DNA from: Acidobacteriota bacterium
Lineage (GTDB): Bacteria; Acidobacteriota; Terriglobia; Terriglobales; Acidobacteriaceae
Length of the DNA stretch: 8,760 nt
Direction of reading: 5' to 3'
NCBI GenBank assembly: GCA_028873155.1
Contig: JAGWML010000129.1
Coordinates: 1-8,760, forward strand
Position numbers and translations under genes: made by a program. Positions 1 to 6,234 of the stretch are shown one piece after another. The notes beneath the pieces were generated by a model. That model ran no database searches. It had not been told where the DNA came from and saw nothing but the letters and a program-made list of their open reading frames with translations. Positions within the stretch are counted from its first letter, which is position 1, and each line of letters starts with the position of its first letter.

Positions 1-8
1 GGGAACAT
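1..8 (-). CDS. Possible start of a further operon gene (cut by window edge)
   Basis: On the minus strand an ATG lies at 8-6, followed by codons for Phe and Pro before the sequence ends. A GGAG at 20-17 precedes it by 8 nt, a good Shine-Dalgarno spacing. It is in the same direction as rpiB and about 100 nt beyond the rpiB stop, so it could be the next gene of the operon. Only two complete codons are visible, so no product can be proposed and the start may be fortuitous. Confidence 0.2.
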
Positions 9-56
9 CGGCGCGTCTCCGGGCAGGTTGGCCGCGTTGTCGTCTTGCTACGCGGC

Positions 57-80
57 GCCGGCGAAAGCTCTTTCACCGGC
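57..80 (-). other. RNA hairpin downstream of rpiB
   Basis: In minus-strand RNA, GCCGGTGAAAG and CTTTCGCCGGC form an 11-position inverted repeat around a 2-nt centre; in practice this is a 10-bp stem with a 4-nt loop. The single imperfect position is a G-U wobble on the minus strand but a C-A mismatch on the plus strand, which favours a role in the minus-strand transcript. It begins 29 nt after the rpiB stop. No T-run follows, so it is not a canonical intrinsic terminator. It could protect the 3' end, attenuate read-through, or be a processing site. Confidence 0.5.
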
Positions 81-109
81 TGGGGTTGTACGGCTGGACC
101 GCGGACCGG

Positions 110-589
110 TCAGGCGGGACTGTTGGAGCCGTCTCCGCACATGTATTTGGCCTCGATAGCGAGCACCTTTTTGAAGCGGCGCACAAAGCGTTCTTCCTTG
201 GCGATGAACTCGGCCTTGATGAAGGCGTCGACGACTTCATACGCGAGTGCAGGGCCGATGATGCGCGCTCCGAGTACGATGACGTTCATGTCGTCGTGCT
301 CGACGCCCTGGTGGGCGGAGTACGTGTCGTGACACATGCCGGCGCGAATGCCGGGGATCTTGTTGGCGGCGACGCAGACGCCGACGCCGGAGCCGCAGAT
401 GAGGATGCCGCGCGGAGCGACGCCCTGCTTGATGGCCACGCCGACCTTTTCCGCGAAGTCGGGGTAGTCAGAGGGCTCAGCGTTGTAGGCGCCGAGATCG
501 ACGACCTCATGGCCGGCCTTGGCGAGATAGGCGCGCACCTCTTCTTTGAGCGGGAAGCCTGCGTGGTCGGAACTGATGACGAGTTTCAC
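110..589 (-). CDS. rpiB: Ribose-5-phosphate isomerase B (RpiB/LacA/LacB family)
   Basis: A cytoplasmic enzyme interconverting ribose 5-phosphate and ribulose 5-phosphate in the non-oxidative pentose phosphate pathway. The protein is 159 aa, slightly longer than the usual 145-150 because of a polar C-terminal tail. The start is a GTG at 589, chosen because GGAGG lies 6 nt upstream and because translation from it begins directly at the family N-terminus (KLVISSDHAG). Visible signatures are the phosphate-site SDHAG (7-11, Asp8 and His9), the CGSGVG loop with Cys65, which aligns with the catalytic cysteine of E. coli RpiB, AANKIPGIRAG (74-84), and HDDMNV around His98. The stretch before His98 reads AHQGVEH rather than the E. 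coli-like ARMSREH, a variant I believe occurs in other bacteria. It lies 56 nt downstream of tkt, on the same strand. LacA/LacB galactose-6-phosphate isomerase is unlikely given the active-site Cys and the tkt context. Confidence 0.95.
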   Translation of the reverse strand: MKLVISSDHAGFPLKEEVRAYLAKAGHEVVDLGAYNAEPSDYPDFAEKVGVAIKQGVAPRGILICGSGVGVCVAANKIPGIRAGMCHDTYSAHQGVEHDDMNVIVLGARIIGPALAYEVVDAFIKAEFIAKEERFVRRFKKVLAIEAKYMCGDGSNSPA

Positions 590-595
590 GATGAT

Positions 596-600
596 CCTCC
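596..600 (-). promoter_or_regulatory. Ribosome binding site deciding the rpiB GTG start
   Basis: On the minus strand GGAGG is followed by 6 nt (ATCATC) and then GTG. The open frame continues nearly 200 nt further upstream, into tkt. This site, with the family N-terminus, fixes the true start at the GTG. Confidence 0.85.
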
Positions 601-610
601 GCGTGGGAGC

Positions 611-637
611 GGGCCAGCCGGCGATGCGGGCCGGCCC
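611..637 (-). other. Intercistronic hairpin between tkt and rpiB
   Basis: Minus-strand RNA forms a 9-bp stem, GGGCCGGCC with GGCTGGCCC, around a 9-nt loop. One pair is a G-U wobble on the minus strand and would be an A-C mismatch on the plus strand. It lies 8 nt after the tkt stop and about 10 nt before the rpiB Shine-Dalgarno. No T-run follows. An mRNA-stability or processing element that sets the tkt:rpiB ratio, or a weak attenuator, fits best; this is inferred. Confidence 0.5.
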
Positions 638-645
638 GGATGCGG

Positions 646-2640
646 TTACTTCACCAGCGCCTTGGCGCGGGCGGCGATGTTTTCCGGTGTGAAACCGAGC
701 TCGGCCAGCACCTTGGGCCCTGGGGCCGAAGCGCCGAAGCGGTCGATCCCGAGGACATCTCCGTTGGAGCCGACGTACTTCCACCAGCCGAGGGTCGCGC
801 CCGCTTCAACGGCCAATTTGGGCAGGCCCGCGGGCAGGACGTTCGCTTTGTAGGCGGCGGACTGTTCCTCGAAGAGCTTCCAGCTGGGCATGCTGACGAC
901 TCGTGCGGCGACGCCTTCCGCCGCGAGCAGCTTGGCCGCAGCCAGCGTGGGCCAGAGCTCCGAACCCGTGGCGATGAGGATGACCTTCGCGTTCGCTGCA
1001 TCTTCGACAACGTACGCGCCCTTGCTGACACCGGCAAAAATGTCGCGGGCGGCAGCGTCGAGGACGGGAACGTCCTGGCGCGTGAGGGCGAAGAAGCTGG
1101 GTCCCGTGCGCTCGAGCGCGAGACGCCATGCCGCAGCGGTCTCGTTGGCGTCGGCGGGGCGGAAGTCGGTCATGCCGGGCACCGCACGCAAAGCCATCAG
1201 GTGTTCGATGGGCTGGTGCGTGGGGCCGTCTTCGCCGAGGGCGACGGAGTCATGGGTGAAGATGAAGAGCGAGTGCACCTGCATCAGCGCGGCCAGGCGC
1301 AGAGCGGGTTTGCAGTAGTCCGAGAAGACGAAGAAAGTGGAGCCGAAAGGCACAAGACCGCCGTGTGCAGCCATACCGTTCACTGCGGCGCACATTCCGA
1401 ACTCACGCACCCCGAAGAAGACGTTGCGACCAGTCGGGTCCGCGTGGAAGTTGGCGCCGGGCTTGAAGATGGTCTTGGTGGAAGCGGTAAGGTCAGCCGC
1501 GCCGCCGAAGAGCTCGGGGACTTCGCCCGCGATTGCGTTGAGGATGGCGCCACCGGCGTTGCGCGTGGCCACGGGCTTGTCGGTGGGGAAGCTGGGAATA
1601 GCCTTCGTCCAATCGGCTTTGCGTGTGCCCTGCTGGGTGCGTTCGAACTCTGCTGCCAGCTCCGGGAAGGCTTTGGCGTATGCAGCGAAGCGCTGCTTCC
1701 ACTCGGCTTCAACAGAGGCCCCGCGATCAACGGCCCTGCGCCAGTTGGCGAGGGCGTCGTTGGGCACGTAGAAGCTCTGGTCCTCAGGGAATCCATAGAA
1801 CTTTTTCGTGGCGAGCACGTCAGCAGCGCCGAGGGCTTCACCGTGGACTTTGTTCGTTCCGGCCTTGGGGCTGCCGTAGCCGATAACGGTGCGGACAGCG
1901 ATGATCGACGGCCTACCGGTCTCAGCCTGCGCGGCGGCGATGGCGGCTTCGATGGCGGCGAGGTCATTGCCGTCAGAGACGCGCTGCACGTGCCAGTGGT
2001 AGGCCTCGAAGCGCTCGAGAGCGTCTTCCGTGTAGCTCAGCTCCGTAGGGCCGTCGAGCGAGATGAGGTTGTCGTCGTAGAAGCAGATGAGCTTGCCGAG
2101 GCCGAGGGTTCCGGCGAGCGAGGCCGCTTCATGCGAGACGCCTTCCATCAGGTCGCCGTCGCCCAAAAGAACGTAGGTGTGGTGATCGACGATCTCATGG
2201 CCGGGCCGATTGTAGGTGGCGGCGAGGTGCTTCTCGGCCATCGCCATACCGACGGCCATGGCGACGCCCTGACCGAGCGGGCCGGTGGTGACCTCAACCC
2301 CTTCGGTGTCGCCGTACTCAGGATGGCCGGGAGTGTGCGAATGCCACTGGCGGAAGCTCTTCAGGTCATCGAGGGTGAGCTTGTAGCCGGAGAGATAGAG
2401 CGAGCCGTAGAGCAGCGCCGAGGCGTGGCCGTTCGAGAGCACAAAGCGGTCGCGATCGGCCCATTTGGCGTGCGCCGGATTGTGGCGCATGAGCTTGTGG
2501 TAGAGCAGATAGGCGATTGGCGCGCAGCCGAGGGGCGCGCCGGGATGGCCGCTCTTGGCCTTTTCAACGGTGTCGACGGCGAGCAGGCGCAGAGTGTCAA
2601 TCGAAAGCTGGTCAAGAGAAGTGGCCGCAGTGGTGGTCAT
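646..2640 (-). CDS. tkt: Transketolase
   Basis: A thiamine-diphosphate enzyme moving two-carbon ketol units between sugar phosphates in the pentose phosphate pathway. At 664 aa it has full family length. The N-terminal PP domain carries SGHPG (30-34, His31), SNGHAS (69-74), the cofactor-binding GDGDLMEG (160-167) and DDN ending at Asn191. His266 lies in NKVHGE. The middle Pyr domain carries VREFGMCAAVNG with the catalytic Glu413, then FTHDS (461-465, His463) and EDGPTHQP (470-477). Arg521 follows in LTRQD. The C-terminal domain starts near residue 540 and contains ATGSE. All expected cofactor and substrate residues appear intact. The ATG is preceded only by a weak or distant purine site (GAAAGGA about 15 nt away), but the N-terminus fits the family. 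It lies 53 nt after the glucoamylase gene and 56 nt before rpiB, pointing to co-transcription. Confidence 0.98.
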   Translation of the reverse strand: MTTTAATSLDQLSIDTLRLLAVDTVEKAKSGHPGAPLGCAPIAYLLYHKLMRHNPAHAKWADRDRFVLSNGHASALLYGSLYLSGYKLTLDDLKSFRQWHSHTPGHPEYGDTEGVEVTTGPLGQGVAMAVGMAMAEKHLAATYNRPGHEIVDHHTYVLLGDGDLMEGVSHEAASLAGTLGLGKLICFYDDNLISLDGPTELSYTEDALERFEAYHWHVQRVSDGNDLAAIEAAIAAAQAETGRPSIIAVRTVIGYGSPKAGTNKVHGEALGAADVLATKKFYGFPEDQSFYVPNDALANWRRAVDRGASVEAEWKQRFAAYAKAFPELAAEFERTQQGTRKADWTKAIPSFPTDKPVATRNAGGAILNAIAGEVPELFGGAADLTASTKTIFKPGANFHADPTGRNVFFGVREFGMCAAVNGMAAHGGLVPFGSTFFVFSDYCKPALRLAALMQVHSLFIFTHDSVALGEDGPTHQPIEHLMALRAVPGMTDFRPADANETAAAWRLALERTGPSFFALTRQDVPVLDAAARDIFAGVSKGAYVVEDAANAKVILIATGSELWPTLAAAKLLAAEGVAARVVSMPSWKLFEEQSAAYKANVLPAGLPKLAVEAGATLGWWKYVGSNGDVLGIDRFGASAPGPKVLAELGFTPENIAARAKALVK

Positions 2641-2693
2641 TGGCAGAAATCCAGGTCCTTTCGGTGGTTTGGGCCGGGTGCGAGCAGGTGCGT

Positions 2694-5159
2694 TTACTCA
2701 GTGGAGGGTGATGCGTGCGGCGGATCGCCCAGAATCTTTACTTCAACATTGTACCCAAGCCACGTGTCGGTGTCGGTCCAGTGGAGGGTCCAGACAAGCG
2801 TCCCGGACTGACCCGGCGCGGTCGGCAGGTCCGAGCTGAAACCTGCGGAGCCGAAGCTCTGGCTGCTGGTGGTGTGGGTGGTTTGCCAGTTGTCCGGCGA
2901 CCAGACGACGTCGAAGCGCTCGGGATCAAGGATGCGCAGGGTGTGGCCGGGCGCGATGCGCTGGATGGGCCGTCGACGGCTGTAAATCTCAAGGCTGAGG
3001 CGCTGGTGTGGGCCGTTCGCCGGCTGCGCATAGCGCTCGTAGACAGGGTCGATGCGGTCGAAGACCTTGCCGTCAAGGGCAGAGCGCAACAGCTTCAGGT
3101 ACTCGGCGTGTGCCCAGACGAGCGGCACGGCCGAGCCTGCGGGCCGGCCCATGACGAGGCCCATGCCGGGACGATTGGGCTCGTCCCACACCTGCTCGGG
3201 CAGCAGTTGACCCGTAGTGGCGAAGCCTTCGATGGTGCGGATGAGCGGAGCGATGTCGCGTCCGGCGGCCAACTCGTAGTGGGCGCGTTCACCGGTGAGA
3301 AGCGGCCACACGCGGCCTTTGCCCGTGCCCTGATACGGTCCGCCATCCTCGCGCTGGCCGTAGCCATCCCAGTTGTAGCGGATCCAGCCGGGCCCCTGCG
3401 GCAGGCCGCGCTTGAGCACGGCATCGACGACTTTGAGGGAATCGACGATGAGAGGATCGTCCGCGCGGCGCACGCCATAGCGGACGAGTTCGAGGAAGCC
3501 GGCATCGATGATCTCGCGCGCTTCAAAGTCGGTGCGCGAGCCGGGCGGGCGGTTCTGCAAATGAAGGGTCTCCGTGCAGCTCTGCCCCGAGGCGTAGGCC
3601 GCGCCGCTCTCCGGCGGGCGGATGCGCATGTAATGGCGAGGGACCTCGGGCAGGAGCACACCGTCGTGGGTGACGGTCCAGTCTTCAAGGTGGCCTTCAA
3701 CCCAGTCGGCAAACTCCTCCACAAAGCTGGCGAGCTCGTCTGAGGCGTGTGCGCGCAGAATCTCTGCCGCGCAGATGAGGCTGGCAATAACGGCTGCAAG
3801 AGTGGAAGGCGAGTAGCCGGCGTTCTCTTCCCAGCGCTCCTGCTGCGTGATGGGCGCATGGCGGATGAGGAAGCCGGCGGCGCGCTCGACGAAGGGCAGG
3901 ATGTCCATCTGGCCGAGGGCGCTGGCCTTCCACAGGCGCCAGGCGAGCATCAACGGGAACGCGACCTCGTCCAGTTGCAGGCCGGACCAGTACGGGCGTC
4001 CGTCCACCCAGAAGTTCTGCGCGAAGCCGCCGTTGGGCTGCTGCGTGCACGCGAGGTAAACAAGAGCGCGCATGGCAGTCTCGGTGCGGCCGCAGGCCAT
4101 CAGCGCGGTCGCGGTCTGCACCATGTCCCGCGTCCACACCAGGTGGTAGCCGCCGAGGTCGTCGTCGCCTTTGGCCTGTCCCCAGGGAATGGACATGGAG
4201 GCGACGAAGGCTCCGGCGTAGGTCTTGTCTTCGTGGGCGAGCAGGATATTGTGGCTGGCGGCCATCAGCTTCCCGTCGTCTCCGGACCGGGCGGCAAGCC
4301 ACGCGGGGTTGGCGACGCGCTCCCACTGCTCGATGAAGCGCTCTCGTTGTTGGACGAAGGGGACCGCGAGCGAAGCCACGGTCTTCTGGAGCGCGGTGTG
4401 ATGGCCTTCGCCGATGCCGATGCCGACCGTACAGGTGCGGGCATGGCCGTTGCCGCGGGGCAGGTTGATCTCGCCCAAGAGTGCGATATTGCCGCCCGTC
4501 GCGGAACCAAACTCCCAGTCCATGGTGAAGTTATCGGTCAGATCGCGCCAACCGTCGCTGGAGCCGACGAATCCGCAACTGACGCGGGAGAAGCCGCAGC
4601 TCGCGCCCATCGCGAGCGACCACTGATTCTTCCAGGCGAGCAGCATCTTGTGCCCGGCGATGTCCACGGCGCGGGCGTTGTTGTCAGCGCCGCTGCCGTC
4701 GAGGCGCGGGGCGAGCAGCGCATAGACCCTGAGGCGCGGCAGCAACTCGGGGAGGCCTTCAAGGCGGAGATGGATGAGGACCGCGCACTGGTGCGGGTCC
4801 GCGATGATCTCCTTGGTCAGCGTATAGCGGCCGTCGGGCTCGCGATTGATGTAGCGTACGCCGAGCGCCTCAGAGTGGATCGGCTCGAAGCTGGAGATGA
4901 GGTGGCGCTTCTCCTCGTGGCAAAAGCTCTCGCCGTCCGTGATGAGGAACTCCATGTCGCGGACCTGCGGGCTGTCGATCGTGGGATGGTAGAGCTCATT
5001 GAGAATGCCGTGTGAGGTGGTGAACCAGATTCGGCTGGCGGCGGAGTAGGCGGTGCCCACGGCGTCTTTGACGCTGGAGGTCCAGCGCGGCGGCAGGCCG
5101 GGCGCGCCAAAGGCCTCGCCCTGCTGCGTCAACCAGCGATAGCGGGTCTGTTCAGTCAA
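2694..5159 (-). CDS. Glycoside hydrolase family 15 glucan 1,4-alpha-glucosidase (glucoamylase type)
   Basis: An inverting exo-hydrolase predicted to release beta-D-glucose from non-reducing ends of alpha-glucans or maltodextrins. Numbered from the TTG at 5159 it is 821 aa. An N-terminal beta-sandwich of bacterial glucoamylase/glucodextranase type (about 15-270) starts at FGAPG; the (alpha/alpha)6 catalytic domain follows (about 295-695), then a C-terminal beta-rich domain (about 700-815). Visible motifs are the subsite -1 WTRD (342-345), PNGGF, WEENAGYSPST (443-453, candidate general acid Glu444/445) and LPEQVWDEP (653-661, candidate base Glu655). There is no signal peptide, so it is probably cytoplasmic and acts on stored or imported glucan. 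No ATG is available near the N-terminus. TTG at 5159 has GGAAG 6 nt upstream; a TTG at 5213 gives 839 aa but lacks a ribosome site. It is probably the first gene of the operon with tkt and rpiB. Glucodextranase or isomaltase-like specificity cannot be excluded. Confidence 0.92.
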   Translation of the reverse strand: MTEQTRYRWLTQQGEAFGAPGLPPRWTSSVKDAVGTAYSAASRIWFTTSHGILNELYHPTIDSPQVRDMEFLITDGESFCHEEKRHLISSFEPIHSEALGVRYINREPDGRYTLTKEIIADPHQCAVLIHLRLEGLPELLPRLRVYALLAPRLDGSGADNNARAVDIAGHKMLLAWKNQWSLAMGASCGFSRVSCGFVGSSDGWRDLTDNFTMDWEFGSATGGNIALLGEINLPRGNGHARTCTVGIGIGEGHHTALQKTVASLAVPFVQQRERFIEQWERVANPAWLAARSGDDGKLMAASHNILLAHEDKTYAGAFVASMSIPWGQAKGDDDLGGYHLVWTRDMVQTATALMACGRTETAMRALVYLACTQQPNGGFAQNFWVDGRPYWSGLQLDEVAFPLMLAWRLWKASALGQMDILPFVERAAGFLIRHAPITQQERWEENAGYSPSTLAAVIASLICAAEILRAHASDELASFVEEFADWVEGHLEDWTVTHDGVLLPEVPRHYMRIRPPESGAAYASGQSCTETLHLQNRPPGSRTDFEAREIIDAGFLELVRYGVRRADDPLIVDSLKVVDAVLKRGLPQGPGWIRYNWDGYGQREDGGPYQGTGKGRVWPLLTGERAHYELAAGRDIAPLIRTIEGFATTGQLLPEQVWDEPNRPGMGLVMGRPAGSAVPLVWAHAEYLKLLRSALDGKVFDRIDPVYERYAQPANGPHQRLSLEIYSRRRPIQRIAPGHTLRILDPERFDVVWSPDNWQTTHTTSSQSFGSAGFSSDLPTAPGQSGTLVWTLHWTDTDTWLGYNVEVKILGDPPHASPSTE

Positions 5160-5176
5160 GAAATTCTTCCGTTCAT
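5156..5176 (-). promoter_or_regulatory. TTG start region of the GH15 gene with RBS and overlapping mini-ORF
   Basis: On the minus strand GGAAG (5170-5166) sits 6 nt before TTG (5159-5157). In another frame an ATG at 5176 opens a six-codon reading frame (MNGRIS) whose TGA stop overlaps the TTG start as TTGA. The ribosome site supports the TTG start. Whether the mini-ORF is translated or couples to the main gene is unknown, and it may be chance. Confidence 0.35.
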
Positions 5177-5289
5177 GGGATTGAGAGAAAGCCCAGGCGT
5201 CATCTTCAGTCAATCATAGGGATGTGCAGAACGGGCGGAAGGTTTCTTGGCAGGATTTTTATGGGGCGCGCACCCGGACGGTGTGCCCG

Positions 5290-5323
5290 CGCATCCATGC
5301 AGGTAGACATCTGCCCGGATGTG
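5290..5323 (+). other. Imperfect hairpin / dyad upstream of sodA
   Basis: Plus-strand CGCATCC (5290-5296) pairs with GGATGTG (5317-5323), and inside it GCAGGT (5299-5304) pairs with ATCTGC (5309-5314) around the loop AGAC, with a 2x2 internal loop between the helices. Two positions are G-U pairs on the plus strand, which suits an RNA structure in a long sodA leader. It could equally be a protein-binding dyad. No riboswitch family is recognised. Confidence 0.3.
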
Positions 5324-5468
5324 GGATGATGGCAATGCAGCCTGTGGGTGCCCCGGCCGGTGTGCGGCGCGCGGGCGAGCCCGAAGATTTTCTTGACCTG
5401 CAAGCCGCAGCGCCGGTTGCGCGGTGCGCTGCTGCCTGTTCTTGTGACCAGCAATCGAAACGCGAACG

Positions 5469-5474
5469 AAGGAG
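5469..5474 (+). promoter_or_regulatory. sodA ribosome binding site
   Basis: AAGGAG is followed by 9 nt and then the sodA ATG. This is the best plus-strand Shine-Dalgarno site in the window and suggests efficient translation. Confidence 0.9.
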
Positions 5475-5483
5475 AATTCCCCG

Positions 5484-6107
5484 ATGGCTTACGAACTTGC
5501 ACCGCTGCCGTATGACTACGCTGCGCTGGAGCCGTTCATTGACTCCGAGACGATGCACCTGCACCACGACAAGCACCACCAGGCGTACATCAACAATGTG
5601 AATGCCGCGCTGGCGAGCCACCCCGCACTGGCCGCGAAGTCGGTGGACGATCTGATTCGCGATCTGAACGCCGTGCCGGAGGAGATTCGCACCGCTGTGC
5701 GCAACAACGGCGGCGGACATTCAAACCACACGATGTTCTGGAACATCATGGGCAAGCCGGGCTCGACTGGCGTCGGCGGCGCGCCGGCGGGCGAGCTGGC
5801 TGCGAAAATTGCGGCGGACTTCGGCGACTTTGAAGCCTTCAAGAAGACCTTCAATGAGACGACAGCGAAGCAGTTCGGCTCCGGCTGGGGCTGGCTGGTG
5901 CTCTCTGGCGGCAAGCTGAAGGTGATCACGACGGCCAACCAGGACTCTCCGTTGAGCCAGGGGCTGTACCCGATCCTCGGCAACGATGTGTGGGAGCACG
6001 CTTACTACCTGAAGTACCAGAACCGCCGCCCGGACTACCTGGCCGCGTGGTGGAACGTGGTGAACTGGAACGAAGTAAGCAAGCGCTTTGCGACGGCAAA
6101 GGGCTAG
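5484..6107 (+). CDS. sodA: Superoxide dismutase, Mn/Fe family (Mn-type signature)
   Basis: Converts superoxide to hydrogen peroxide and oxygen. At 207 aa it has the usual length. The N-terminal alpha-hairpin domain has YELAPLPYDYAALEP and MHLHHDKHH (24-32), with metal ligand His27 and active-site His31 and Tyr35. GGGHSNHTMFW (76-86) gives ligand His82. The C-terminal domain ends with the signature DVWEHAYYLKYQNRRPDY (168-185), giving ligands Asp168 and His172. Gly78 in the GGH position together with Gln153 in TANQDSPL is the manganese-type arrangement; iron enzymes usually carry the Gln in the N-terminal domain. Manganese is therefore preferred, though cambialism cannot be excluded. No signal peptide, hence cytoplasmic. 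The ATG has a strong ribosome site 9 nt upstream. It appears monocistronic: a hairpin follows the stop and the next gene is 127 nt away. Confidence 0.98.
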   Translation: MAYELAPLPYDYAALEPFIDSETMHLHHDKHHQAYINNVNAALASHPALAAKSVDDLIRDLNAVPEEIRTAVRNNGGGHSNHTMFWNIMGKPGSTGVGGAPAGELAAKIAADFGDFEAFKKTFNETTAKQFGSGWGWLVLSGGKLKVITTANQDSPLSQGLYPILGNDVWEHAYYLKYQNRRPDYLAAWWNVVNWNEVSKRFATAKG

Positions 6108-6123
6108 GGTTCATGCGCCAACC

Positions 6124-6149
6124 GGCCTCGCGCGATGCGGCGCGGGGCC
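6124..6149 (+). terminator. Terminator-like hairpin after sodA
   Basis: GGCCTCGCGC (6124-6133) pairs fully with GCGCGGGGCC (6140-6149) around the loop GATGCG; the one non-Watson-Crick position is a U-G pair on the plus strand. It starts 16 nt after the sodA stop. The following sequence (AAAAGGTTGTGTGG) has no clean T-run, so termination may be partial or factor-assisted. Confidence 0.5.
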
Positions 6150-6234
6150 AAAAGGTTGTGTGGTTACCAGCGCGCAGTGCGTGCAGCAGGCGCGCAACTC
6201 TTCCTGGGAAGTGTGTGTCTAAACGGGCAGTGCG

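Larger units (their letters stand above)
5214..5483. other. Divergent intergenic region between the GH15 operon and sodA
   Basis: About 270 nt without a supported gene, between the minus-strand glucoamylase and plus-strand sodA. It must contain promoters for both. I could not find a convincing -35/-10 pair: TTGACC at 5393-5398 (plus) has no good -10 at 16-18 nt, and CATAAA at 5263-5258 (minus) has no -35. It holds the hairpin at 5290-5323 and the sodA ribosome site. Short open frames here lack ribosome sites and run into genes in other frames. Confidence 0.7.

Noticed and set aside
590..784. N-terminal extension of RpiB to 224 aa
   Set aside because: The extension runs into tkt, is Arg/Pro-rich and non-homologous; the GTG at 589 with GGAGG fits the family start.
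640..2811. A 723-codon plus-strand open frame opposite tkt
   Set aside because: It is antisense to an intact transketolase with every family motif. Long antisense frames are expected in GC-rich DNA; there is no ribosome site and no recognisable domain.
2715..5015. Two long plus-strand open frames (342 and 422 codons) opposite the GH15 gene
   Set aside because: Both are antisense shadows of a gene with clear catalytic motifs; the composition is Arg/Ala/Gly-rich without recognisable domains.
5393..5398. TTGACC as a sodA -35 box
   Set aside because: The sequence 16-18 nt downstream is GC-rich, with no TATAAT-like hexamer.
611..6149. A shared intergenic REP-like element, suggested by GCGATGCGG in two hairpins (tkt-rpiB gap and after sodA)
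   Set aside because: The shared string is short, the stems differ, and GATGCG also appears in coding sequence; there is too little similarity for a repeat family.
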